Positions 11,593 to 24,205 of a stretch of 64,000 nt of DNA are shown piece after piece. This DNA is from Gambelia wislizenii (Eukaryota; Chordata; Lepidosauria; Squamata; Crotaphytidae): positions 367,776,687 to 367,840,686 of the forward strand of contig JAUMIR010000001.1 in the NCBI GenBank assembly GCA_030847615.1, written 5' to 3'. Under the pieces are notes generated by a model. That model saw only the letters and a list, made by a program, of their open reading frames with translations. It was not told the origin of the DNA and made no database searches. Each line of letters begins with the position of its first letter. Position 1 is the stretch's first letter. The position numbers and the translations under genes were made by a program.

Positions 11593-14500
11593 GCCATGCC
11601 TATGGTGGTGCGGTTCAAAAGAAACAAGACACATTTTAAAAGCATGTTGTATGTTCACAGGTGAAGTGGTTAGAGTACAACAGACAACAGAAGGAGAGCT
11701 GGGCTGCAAATGAGATCCTGAAAAGTAATTTATACTTAATTTTAAAGAGCAAATTTATATGTTTTACACATCTTAGAGGAGTTTCTAATACCAGAATGGC
11801 CAGCTGAATATATTGTAATAATGGAAGGAAATGACCTCTGTGCCATTTTTAATATGAGTCCCTGGTGGGAACTTGATGACGCATTTTCAGTGATTGAATG
11901 GGATGCTGAATGAGTGGCATTACTTTCTCCACCACAGACTATCAGCAGGAAAAACAAAATGTTAAACTGTTTTCTGGCCAAATACACTTTCTGTCAAGTC
12001 TCTTAGTGATAAATAAGCTGGGTTATTAAATGATCTATTTAGTGATAAAACATGCTGGTAGTTATCCTAGTTGCATCTCCTTAGTAGTATGCACCCCATT
12101 TAACTTAACATGTTGAGCTCAAAAAATAAAATAAAATAGGAGCATTATAATTCGGATATGTGCAAAGTATCATGCATCTATTTCTTTTTAAACCCAATAT
12201 ATAATTGTTGTTCTTTTGCTCAGAATATAGACATCTTCTATAAAAATGATATTTGCAGTGTATTAATCTTGCACTTTCCTCCAGTGCCTAGGACCTAATA
12301 TTTTGTCATTTACTAGAGCTTGTAGCATGAGTGTTGTGTGCAATGAAGTTATACAAGCAGTAGTATAGTGGAGCAAGGGCTCACAGGATGAATGCAGTGG
12401 GACATCTTGATTGGCAGAGATGATGACATAATCTGCCATACCTGCCAGGTTGCCCCGCTTCTTCTGTGTTTAGCTCCAGTCTTTACAGTAGGGAAAGTGG
12501 ATTTTTGCATTGTTATGGACTATATCTATTGTGACGTGAAGTGACTTAGGGAAGTTTGGTCTCCACTGGGCAATTAAGGCCCATTAAATTAACAAAAGAT
12601 ATGCTTTTGGTGGCAATGAAAACAACTAGAACTATTTTGTGCACACATTTTTGACTCTTCTTGAAGGGTGTAGCTGTGGAGATGGTAATGATAAGAGACT
12701 ATACTTCAAAGTGTACCATTGTACCACTATGTGCAATATCAGAGGAAACTACAAGCCATCTTCCTGAATACAAGGCAACCTATCTGTCATGTTCCATACA
12801 TATTCTGTACACACATGGCAGATTTTCTTTCTGATGGTTCTGTCTTCTAGGAATTGTGTTACCATGCCCAAAGCCCCTTTCAATAATATTTCATAATTGG
12901 CAATATTAAGATGCTTCATGATAGACTGGGGTAGACCAAAAGGTGAGGTCAGATGAAGGTCACCAGGACCTGAGGAACGAGTCGTGGAAAAATACCAGCA
13001 GACACACCCCAAGATAGGATTAAGCGAAACCTCTAGTAAACAACGCCATTAAGGTGGTGTGTACTAATCCACTCTTGGGCACCCTCAGCAATGAGTCACA
13101 TCACAAACAAGTGACCAAAACAACCCATAACCCCAGGAAATATCCCTTTACACCTTTCCTGTCCTACAATATGAAGCTTATCATAAACCCATCAATTTTT
13201 TTATCTCTCAGCCATTAACAACAATCGCAGAGTGGAAAACCCATCTAAGCTTTGTTGTAAACCCAAACACCCCTTCAGGACATGAAATACAGTATAAATA
13301 TTAGTCCTCAAACAATAGCAAAGTGTGCCACTGTGGACGACACCCTGCCATTCTCTGTCAGCATACCCCTGGGTTGGATGTCAGTGTCACCTTCAGACTT
13401 CCTTCTGAGTTCTTCTCTGCTCTTCAGGATTGGTAATGATTGGCCTGTTTCCCGAATCTATTTCTCTATTCAACCTTTCTGCCTTAAACTCTTTGTTAGC
13501 CTTGTGTGGTTCTTGGAAGCATGTTTTGCGTGTGTGAATACCTTCCATGTTATTTTCCAATTTTAAATTTTTTATTTCATTTTAACTGGAATTCTCCGCA
13601 GTTAGTACTGGTATACGAGGGTGCAAAGGTTACCCAGCCCCTCACAGCCTTCCATGTGAGCTAATCATAATTCCCCAAAATATTAATATAGTTCTGAGAT
13701 CACGGGTGAGCTCCCACGGACTCCCCACCTATTCAGGTAACAACTGACTGGGAATACCTTCCAGTTCTCACTCTTTACTTGTACCTTCCTGAGAAGGGGG
13801 AAAGTGGCAATAGACTATCTCAGTGCATGTTGGCTATGCTACAATTCAAGTGTCAAAACACAGACCTTAGGGCAGGTGTGGGGAAAATGTAGCCCATGGG
13901 CTGCATGTGTCCCCCAGCACTGTTTTTGTAGCACCTAGGGATCAAAGGGGGGGTGTTGCTCTAAAATGCCTCCAAATGCATTGTAGGAGGTGTAGAGGAC
14001 ATTTCCACCACATCTGGAGGCCTCCTTCCCTCACCCTAGTCAATTTTTTTTCATAGATTATCAGATGCAGCAAATGTGGTGCCAGCACAACAGCAGAACA
14101 CAAAAGGACACCAATATCAGACGATGTCATCCTTTTGCATTCTGCTGGCGTTATGGTGTCATTTCTTTATGTTGATGGCTGAAGCCATCAATAGATCCCC
14201 CTGTTCTGTTTTGGTGCTGGGATTGCTGGCATGCGAAACCTTGGGCCATTTAAATTCCGTGACCGCAGTGAGAATGGCTGCTCTGGCGCGAACACTTCCG
14301 GGTGAGATCTGGACATCCACGTATGTTTCACTCTTAAAGTGAATGGGGCTCCGTTCACTTCCTCTTCATTCACAGAGGAGCCTTGGCCAGGAAAGAAAGT
14401 GAGTGCGAGAGGGAATGTTCTTTTGCTGGCATAAAACTGGGTGTGGTTTTTTTTTGTGCCGGCAAAAGAATGCTTTAAAGACTGCATCTGATAAAGTCCT

Positions 14501-17500
14501 AGGACACAGAGCAATTGAGTCAAACTACAGGAAAAGAGATTCCACCTAAGCATTAGGAAGAACTTTCTGATGGTAAGAGCTGTTCAACAGTGGAATGCAC
14601 TGCCTCGGAGTATGGTAGAGTCTCCTCCTTCTGAGGTTTTTAAAGAGAAGCTGGATGGCCATTTGTTAGGAATGCTTTGTCTGTGTATCCCTGCATGGCA
14701 GGGGGTTGGATTAGATGGCTCCTGTGGTCTCTTTCAACTCTATGATTCTATGAGACCTTCTGAGACAGTGTACAGAGCCCCACTCCACATGATCATACCT
14801 GAGTGGAGAATTTGCACACTCCATTTCCACTGGGTTACAAGCAGAAAAATTTCCTATGAAAATTCATAATTTACTGAGCATCATAGGTAATTGATGATGC
14901 TTCCAAGTGAATCTGAGATTCCTCTTTAAAGCTGACTGCTTTAAATAATTTAGAGGGTAAATGATTTTGCTTCCTATGCCACCTGTCTGTTCTTGTCTGT
15001 CTTGTCCCTCATATTTTGATCTCTAATTTCAGTGAAGCTTCTTAATCTGAAACCCAAATAACTACATACTTTTGGGAAATGCAATGATTTATTCACTCAA
15101 GTAACTTAAGTACAGTTGTCCCTCCACATTCGCGAACTTGACATTCGCGGTTTCGGTTATTCGCGGTTTTGGGAGGGCCCCCCTCCCCCCCCAAAACCGC
15201 GACACGGGGCCTCCAGAGGCCCCGTGAAAGACCTGGGGAGGGGTGGGGAGGCCTTCGCGGGACCCCCGGAGGCCCTCCGGAGGCCCCGCGAAGGCCTGGG
15301 GAGGGGTGCGAAGGCCTTCGCGGGACCCCCGGAGGCCCTCCGGAGGCCCCGCAAAGACCTGGGGAGGGGTGGGAAGGTCTTCGCGGGACCCCCGGAGGCC
15401 CTCCGGAGGCCCCGCGAAGGCCTGGGGAGGGGTGGGGAGGCCTTCGCGGGACCCCCGGAGGCCCTCTGGAGGCCCCGCGAAGGCCTGGGGAGCGGTGGGG
15501 AGGCCTTCGCGGGACCCCCGGAGGCCCTCTGGAGGCCCCGCGAAGACCTGGGGAGGGGTGCGAAGGCCTTCGCGGGACCCCCGGAGGCCCTCCGGAGGCC
15601 CCGCGAAGACCTGGGGAGGGGTGCGAAGGCCTGGGGAGGGGTGGGGAGGCCTTCGCGGGACCCCCGGAGGCCCTCCGGAGGCCCCGTGAAAGACCTGGGG
15701 AGGGGTGCGAAGGCCTTCGCGGGACCCCCGGAGGCCCTCCGGAGGCCCCGCGAAGACCTGGGGAGGGGTGGGAAGGCCTTCGCGGGACCCCCGGAGGCCC
15801 TCCGGAGGCCCCGCGAAGGCCTGGGGAGGGGTGGGGAGGCCTTCGCGGGACCCCCGGAGGCCCTCCGGAGGGCCCGCAAAGGCCTGGGGAGGGGTGGGGA
15901 GGCCTTCGCGGGACCCCCGGAGGCCCTCCGGAGGGCCCGCGAAGGCCTGGGGAGGGAGGGAGGGCCGGGGAGACCTCCGCGGGGCCTAGGAAGGCCCCGC
16001 AAAGGCCTGGGCAGGGAGGGAGGGCCGGGGAGACCTCCGCGGGGCCTAGGAAGGCCCCGCAAAGGCCTGGGCAGGGAGGGAGGGAGGGCCGGGGAGACCT
16101 CCGCGGGGCCTAGGAAGGCCCTGCGAAGGCCTGGGGAGGGAGGGAGGGAGGGCTGGGGAGACCTCCGTGGGGCCTAGCAAGGCCCCGCGAAGGCCTGGGG
16201 AGGGAGGGAGGGAGGGCTGGGGAGACCTCCACGGGGCCTAGCAAGGCCCCGCGAAGGCCTGGGGAGGGAGGGGGAGGGGTGTTTGTTATTCACGGATTTT
16301 TCACATTCGCGGGGGTCCACGGAACGGAACCCCCGCGAATGTGAAGGGACAACTGTACTTCCCTTTAATGATTATTGCTTAGATGCTGAGGCCAAAGAGA
16401 GATAAGGGGGAAACTGTTGGAAGTGCAACAATGCTTAGCACTGAAGAGTAAAAAATGCCTCAGAGTGGGCAGTAGCAATAAGATTAGATAGTGTGAGTGA
16501 CCCATAGTGTCCTCCCTGTTTGTCAATCTATCCTGCTACCTCTGTGATGTAAACAGATACTCTTAGGGATATTGTTTCCACCTCTTCTCCTTCCCAGAGT
16601 CCTCTCTCAGTTCTCCTAGAATGCAGCTAGTTTAGATTAGTACTCTGAGTAACTTTCCTTTCTTAGGATATTATCACACAGGCTGTAATAGTGCGATTAC
16701 AATGGGATGGTAGCACGAATGGGCTCCCATTATCACACAACACCGTTGTCCTCCCATGCTCCATCCATTCATCAGGCGCTACTTTTAATTAACAGGCAAA
16801 AGCTGTCAATAGCCCTCAATATAGCTCTTTTCAAGGGATTGAAGAGCGTGCAAAATATGTTCCCACTATCAATAAAAAGTGGCACCTGCAGCACGAGGGA
16901 AGGTTGGGAGGAGGTTGGGAGGAGGACGGAGGAGGATGGGGCTGTCTGAAATGGGGCTCTGTAAGCAAAACAGCCACATTCTTCTCCTGACCTCCTCGGG
17001 GGTTTTTCCCCCTATCTGAAAAAAGTCCTATGTTTTTGCTTTCCTCAGTAGTAGAATTACAGGTTTTTAGATGCTAATTTGAAAGTCCTTAGAATTGAGT
17101 TCCTTTAAAAAAAAAAACGTTGTTGCCTTTGCTCCTTAATCAGGATCTCTAACTGCTGCATGCACTCTATCAAAATCAGGCTAAATTTGTTTAGGTGACA
17201 AAGGGTTAGCTGCAAAGCTAACAATTAAGTTGCAATACTTCTGGTTTTCCTCATGCCAGAGTTAGGATAAAATGCAAAAGAGTGGAAGGTTCTTATGCCA
17301 GGGACTAAAGGTTGGTCATAGAAGCTGTGCAATCTTCACAAATTGTATTCTCACCACACCTGTTTTAGAAGGGAATTATATGCAAACCATAAAATGGAAT
17401 TACATAATCTATATCTTATCACACTCACCTGAAGAATTATAACAGTAAGCACGACTTTTCTTGCTGACTGAGTGTCTCCAGATGACTATTCCAGTTTTAT

Positions 17501-20500
17501 TTTGACCACATCTTTCATTTGGAATTATCCGAGAAATGACAGCATATCTTTCTGCTACCCAGCCAAAACTACAAAGGAAAGTAAAAGCTTTCTGTAGTGT
17601 AATGTTATGAACAACAAGTTTGTGTTGTGCATACATAGTACTGTACACAGAATTTGGTTACTGTGGGCCAATGGATAGATTGCATTTGTTTGTATGAGAT
17701 CCAACTTCCTTGTTAATCCCGACGCTCATTAGACAACTTTTGGAGGTCACTTTCTCCATACTACTTTGCATAATGGAGTTATTGTAACAGTAGGAAATGC
17801 AGTGCATTTGTGAAATAAACAGTGCTGTAGAATGTGTCTCTTGTATATCTCCTAAGATAGACAACAGAAGATAGAGTACAAGCATACCTCCATTAACAAA
17901 GCCTTTGATAAAGAAACTTCTTTTTACAAAGTCTTTTGATGTCCACCCAGCCCCATTTTTTCCTCCTTATCCTCTGCCTAGGATCAGTATTGGGAGGATG
18001 GCAAAAGAAGGCTGGAGAGACAGACTTTTGGTGTTAATGTTACACCAGTGTGCCTGCAGTGAACAATTCAATAAAGCTTGCAGTGGGAAAGAATGGGATT
18101 GTGATCTAGCTGATCCTACGGTAGCTGTGTGTGCCTACTGGCAACAGGCAAGGCAAACGGCAGCTGACTCCAGAATCCTTTACTGAGGCTACATGAACAG
18201 TAACACAGAGCTAAACGGGGAGAGCTGATAAGCCTGCTTCACCAGCTAGCTACAACATGTTAAAAAAGCATAGATTTATAAGTTTGGCCACTATGATAGA
18301 AATAATAAGGAAAGTGCTGGTTGGTGAAAGGGAAAAAACAAAACAAAACCCTGAAGGCATTTTGGCAGAAGTTTTCAACTGGTCTCTAGAAGGTTCAACC
18401 TGTTTTTGTTTATTTCTGCAAAGTTTACCTGACCTGATTGTTTCATTGCACGCATACATATTGTTAGTTTTGAATAAAAGCTTCCCTGAAACATGTTCAA
18501 CTGCCCTTCTTTTTGAGGGTGTAGTAACATATCCCTATTATTTCCATATTATTTCTGCCTCTAATATCACATTTTCTGTTAAAGAAGTAATGCCCAGGAA
18601 CATATCCACTTTGTTCACTGAGGTATACCTGTCTGTTGAGAAATCTTCGTGGACCTCTTTAGATTAGCAGTTCAATTGGTGATTTTCTTTCTAACAGATG
18701 AAATAGTATAAATTGGCAAACATTTTTAAAAAGTTCAGAAGATGAAGTGCTGGTCCAGGATCCTTGTTTATACCACTATGTGTGAAAATTTAATTCAAAT
18801 AATGAAATCAACACATGGAAATTCATGCAGCCTTTCTACAGAGAAAACAGCTGAAACAACAGTGTGTATTAACAGTGTGTCTAGTATACAGTAGCACCCC
18901 TCCATCTGCTGATTCGCCATCCGCTGATTCTATTAGCCGCAGATGGCTATGGTGGGGTGGGTGGGAGGGTGAGGTTGGGAGGAGGTAAGGTTGCCTCCCC
19001 CCTCCCTTCCATGGGACAGTTCTGGTGGTGCGGGGTCCAGCAGCACACGGAGCTGGTGGGGGGTGGGAGGGGGAGGGAGGAGGAAAATTCACCTCCCCCT
19101 CTCTTCTCCAGGACAGTTCTGGTGGTGTGGAGTCCGGCAGTGTGCAGAGCTGGTGGGTGGGAGGGAGGAGGCAAGCTCCCCTCCTTTCTTGATGGCGTGT
19201 GGTTCCGACAGTGGCGGCGAGGGCATTTGCTATTATGCACGGATTTCACTATCCACAGTGGGGCCTGGAACCAATCCCCAGTGGATATGGCAGTCTTACT
19301 GTATAGCCAAGAGAACAGACAACATCATTTTGTTCTGAAAGAGGAGGCTATAAGCACAATCAATATGTATATTTGCTCAGAAATAAACACCCTTTCTATG
19401 TTTAGGACTGCTAGGATTTGTAGTTTGGTAAGGCACCAGCATTTTTTTGTCAGAGAATGCTAAAGACCTTGCAAAACTACAAATCTCAGGATTCAATAGG
19501 AAGGAGCCATTGCAAATACAGTTGTCCCTCCGTACCCACGGATTTGGTATCCATGGATTTAAGTATTCACGGCTTGAAAATAGTCTTAAAAAAATAATAA
19601 TCCAAATAGCAAACCTTGATTTTGCCATCTTATGTAAGGGACACCATTTTGCTATGTCATTGCATGTAATGTGACTTGAGTATTCACGGATTTTGGTATC
19701 CAGGGGGGTCCTGGAACCAAACCCCAGTGAATATGAAGGGACAACTGTAATCCAGTTTCAAACTGGAGTATTTGTGTAGTGTGGATTAGACCTAACTGAG
19801 AATTCTAAATGTCCCTCCCTCAACTGCAAATCCCAGGATTCCATAGGATGTTGCCATGGCAGTTAAAGTGGAATAATAGTAGTATAACAGTGTAGTGTGA
19901 TATGGCTTCAGGTGTAAAAAAAATGTTAACATAACATACTTTAAAGTTTGAAAGATTTTCTGTACCTGCAGGTTTCGAAGCCATGCTTCCAAGCTTTTTC
20001 TACCTCAGAGCTATGTGCCAGCGTTAAGTCTAGCTGCCTGCATACTTCTTGTGCTTCAGTGAAGTTAAAATGGGCTTGATTCTTATATGAAACAAGCGAA
20101 ATTCCAGCAATCCGGCACTTTGAAGTGTAAATATCTGAAGACAGAACAGAAATACATTATTAGATAACGAGGGTTAATGCTTATTACTGTATGCTTGGAG
20201 GGTGGATTAAATTATGAAAGGATCTTGCCCAGTAGTATTTACACTGACTTATTGAAGCTCTTTAGTATTTTGGGCAGGGGTCTTATTTATATCCCAAACC
20301 AGAGCTTTTGAAACTGATGATATCTGAAACTGAACTTGGAAGAGACAGTGCAGCACAATGGTTAGAGTGCCAGACAAGGGCCAAGGAAAGCTGGGTTCAA
20401 TTCCAACCAAATCAGTGAAACTAGCCTTGGGCTAGTCACCATATCTCAGCTTAATCTACTACACAGGGTAGTTTAAGGGAGTGTGAGTAGGACCATGGGT

Positions 20501-23500
20501 ACTGCCTTGTGGCCCTTGAAGGGAAAGGCAGACTGCAAATGTAGTAAATAGCCTCTTTCAGGTGGTCAGAATCATAGAGCTAGAAAGGACTTCATTGACT
20601 ATTTATTTATTTATTTATGAATATTTATATATTGCCTAGATTTGAGACTTCAAAGCAGCTTACAATAATTAACTATAATAACAATAAACTTGAAAATAGA
20701 TGGCATGCTGAACTACATATTGTAGGAAAGGCTTGAAAAAATAGGCATGTTTTCAACACACATCTAAAACTACAATTTGTTTGAGCATGTCAGGTTTCTG
20801 AGAGAAGGGTGTTCCATCGAGCAGGTGCCACCATGCCATATGTTCTGCATGAACCTCAGGAGCATGTGACATTGCTCAGGGAGCTGCTCCATGTGATCTC
20901 AAGGACCAAATGGGTCTATAATGAAAAAAGTAATTCTTAGGAAACCAGTTATTTAGGGCAGTGCTTCTTAAGCTATCTGATGTGGGTGGCCCAATGTGCC
21001 AAGGACCAGCACCATATTTGTGCCCATTGACTGCAATTACTTCTTTCTTTCCTGGAAATTTGCTGTAGACCAGCAGATAATAGCTCATAGGCCAGCTCCA
21101 GTCCACAGGCCACTGCTTTGAGGAACACTGGCTTAGGGTTTTGTAAACTAACAAAACTCTAAACCTGGCCCAGAAGCAAATAGGCAGCTAGAGTAATTCC
21201 TTCAGCAGAGGAACACCTATGCTGCCATTAGGTCACCCCACTCTAGCTGAAGTATTGTAGGACCTCCGTATCCATGGGGGATTGGTTCCAGAGTCCCCCA
21301 CGGATAATGAAATCCACAGATAATAGTGAATGTCCCCCATTGCCATTGCTGCCAGAGGAGCCATCCCAGGGGGCAAAGAGAGGAGGGAGGCGAGAACTCT
21401 CTTCCACTCCCTTTGCCCCTCCGTCACCTTTGCTGCCACAGAAGCCATCCCAGGGGGCAAAGGGAGAAGGGAGATGAGATCTCTCCTCCTCCCCTCCCTC
21501 CTCCATCCCCCACCCCTGCTGTCGCCAACCGCAGATAATTGAATCAGCAGATGGCAAATCAGTGGATACGGGGGTGCTACTGTATTCCGCACCAGCTGTA
21601 GCTTTCATGTCTCCATTTTTTCAATAAAAGTCATCCATCAGGGCAAACAAGGATGGTTAGGTGTTTGATTAGATGGCTGCTCCCAGACTTTGGAACTCCT
21701 TCTCTAGAGAGGCCAGTCTGGCCCCATCTCTACTCTCCTTTCTTTGGCAGGTAAAAACATTTTTGTGCTGAAGTCGAAGGCTTTCACGACTGGCATCCAT
21801 AGGTTTTCTGTGTGTTTTTTCCCGTGTTCTGGAAGAGTTTCTTCCTGATATTTCACCTGCATCTATGGCTGGCATTTGTCTGAAGATGCCAGCCACAGAT
21901 GCAAGCGAAACATCAGGAATAAACTCTTCCAGAACATGGCCTCACAGCCCGGAAAAAAACCACAGAAAACATTTTTGTGCTGTCAGGCATTTACAAACTG
22001 ATGAGGGTTGGGCTTTTAATTGCTGTGTGATTTGGATTCTAAGGTTCATATATAGTTTTTAATGTATTTGAATATTTGTAATGTTTAATGTTTTTAGCTG
22101 CATAAATTGTTTAATTTATCCTGATCCTGAGAGGAGAGGCGGGTAATAAATAACTTCTTCTTCTTCTTCTCCTTATTATTATTATTATGAATTGTTTTTT
22201 AAAATTTTATATTTATACTTTTAATGCTTTTGTATTGTTTTAATTTGTATTGTTTTAAATGCATTGTTAGCCACTTTGAGTCCCAATGTTGGGAGAAAGA
22301 CAGGATAGAAATAAGATAGATACATAGATAGATAGATAGGCTGATTGATATTTAATTTATATCCCACCTTTCTCCTGACATGGGACCCATGACAGCTTAC
22401 AACAAAATTAAAACATGATTTACAGCTAAATAGACCTCTAATGTTAAAAAAAAGTTTAAAGACAGATTACCATATTAAAAGCACCTTGACTGGCATCCTG
22501 TTGGTTAACCCTAAGTGGAGAAGACCCTTATTAAATGGGGAGTCAACACCAGGTAAATCCTGTTGATTCAATGGATCTACTTTAATCATACTCATTGTCT
22601 ATTCTTATTATAGAATTTAGTTCTATAAATAATTTGAGAACACAATAGGGATGAAATCACAGCACAGATAACACATTTAAAGCCCCCTTTTTGCAATCAA
22701 TTAATCACCAAATGACTTTTAAATAAAAAGGCCTTTACCTGCCAGCAGAAGGAGAGCAGAGGTGGCCTAGCCTAGCCTCCCATGGGATGGAATTCCACAG
22801 CCTGAGAGAAGCTGCCAAGGTGGTGTTCTCATGTGTCCACACCAGACAGGCCTGGGACTGAAGGTCCTCCTCCAAGCATGTCTAGGATTGGGCAGGCTCA
22901 GTATAGGGAGACAGAGCTTTTCAGATAGTCTCGACTCTAAAACTATATGGAGCTTTATAACTAAAAATTAGCACTTTGAATTGTGCTCAGAAGTGAACCA
23001 GCAGCCAGTGAAGCTGTTCTAACAAGGGAGTTGCATGTTCCTTGTAATCAGCCCAGAGTCCCATTTACACTACAGAATTATAGCACTATTATTCCACTTT
23101 AACTGCCATGGTTCCATCCTGTGGAACCCTGGGGTTTGGAGTTTGGCAAGGCATTGGAGCTCTCTGGCTGAAATGTCTAAATGTCCCTTCCTAAACTGCA
23201 AATCCCAGGATTCCATAGGATGGAACCAGGGCATTTAAAGTGGAATCATAGTGCTATGATTCTGTAGTGTGAATGGGTCCAAGGTCAGCCTGCTGGCCGC
23301 AGCATTTTGTACCCACTGAAATTTCTAAATACAGTTGTCCCTTCGTATTCGCTGGGGTTTGGTTCCAGGACCCCCCGTGGATACCAAAATCTGTGAATGT
23401 CAAGTCCCATTATATGCAATGACATAGCAAAATGGTGTCCCTTATATAAGATGGGAAAATCAAGGTTTGCTTTTTGGATTATTTTTTTAAAGAATATTTT

Positions 23501-24137
23501 CAAGCCGTGAATACTTAAATCTGTGGATACCAAATTCGTGAATATGGAGGGACAACTGTAGTTTCCAAAGGCACACCCCACATTGAGTGAATTACGTCAG
23601 TCCACTCCATTACAGGAAATAATGGAGGTGTCTGTCATTGTCGTTTGATCTGACATCTCCAGGAATGGATACTGCTGGCATGCTAGTTCTAGCTGTGCTC
23701 CTAGGCTACTGGTGCAACCTAGGCATCCAGGGCTTAACCCAGGAGTAGAGCTTTTTTAGGCAGAAGCTGGATGTTCACCTATCAGAGATGTTCTAGCAAT
23801 TACTTTGGCAGGGGATTGGAATTCATAACACATTTCAGTCAAGATTGAGGTCTGAATAAGCTTAAGGCTTGGTTACGGAATAGAAACAGCTTTGGTCACC
23901 ATGATGGAAGATCTACACCAGGAACTGGACAAGGGGAGCCTGTCCCTGTTGGCTCTGCTGGACCTCGTGGTACCTTTTGAAACCATTGACCATGGTATCC
24001 TTTGGAGTTGTCTCACTGAGATGGCACATTGGGACATTGATTTACAGTGGTTGCAGTTCTTCTTGATGGGGCATACTCAGAAGATGGTGTTGGAGAATTT
24101 CTGCTTGAAACCCTGGTTGTTGGCCTGTTTAATAATA

Positions 24138-24205
<68 letters not shown>

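Noticed and set aside
15236..15955. CRISPR-like array
   Set aside because: Regular spacing but no unique spacers; units are contiguous tandem repeats in vertebrate DNA.
15116..16177. 353-codon open frame and its overlapping frames
   Set aside because: Product of a 63-bp stop-free tandem repeat; open on both strands, intronic, no homology or start context.
18957..19463. 168-codon open frame
   Set aside because: Runs out of the G-rich interior of a pogo-type MITE into a palindromic MITE; not a gene.
20347..20548. Functional tRNA gene
   Set aside because: A- and B-box-like boxes are present but no closing acceptor stem; the tail is that of a SINE.
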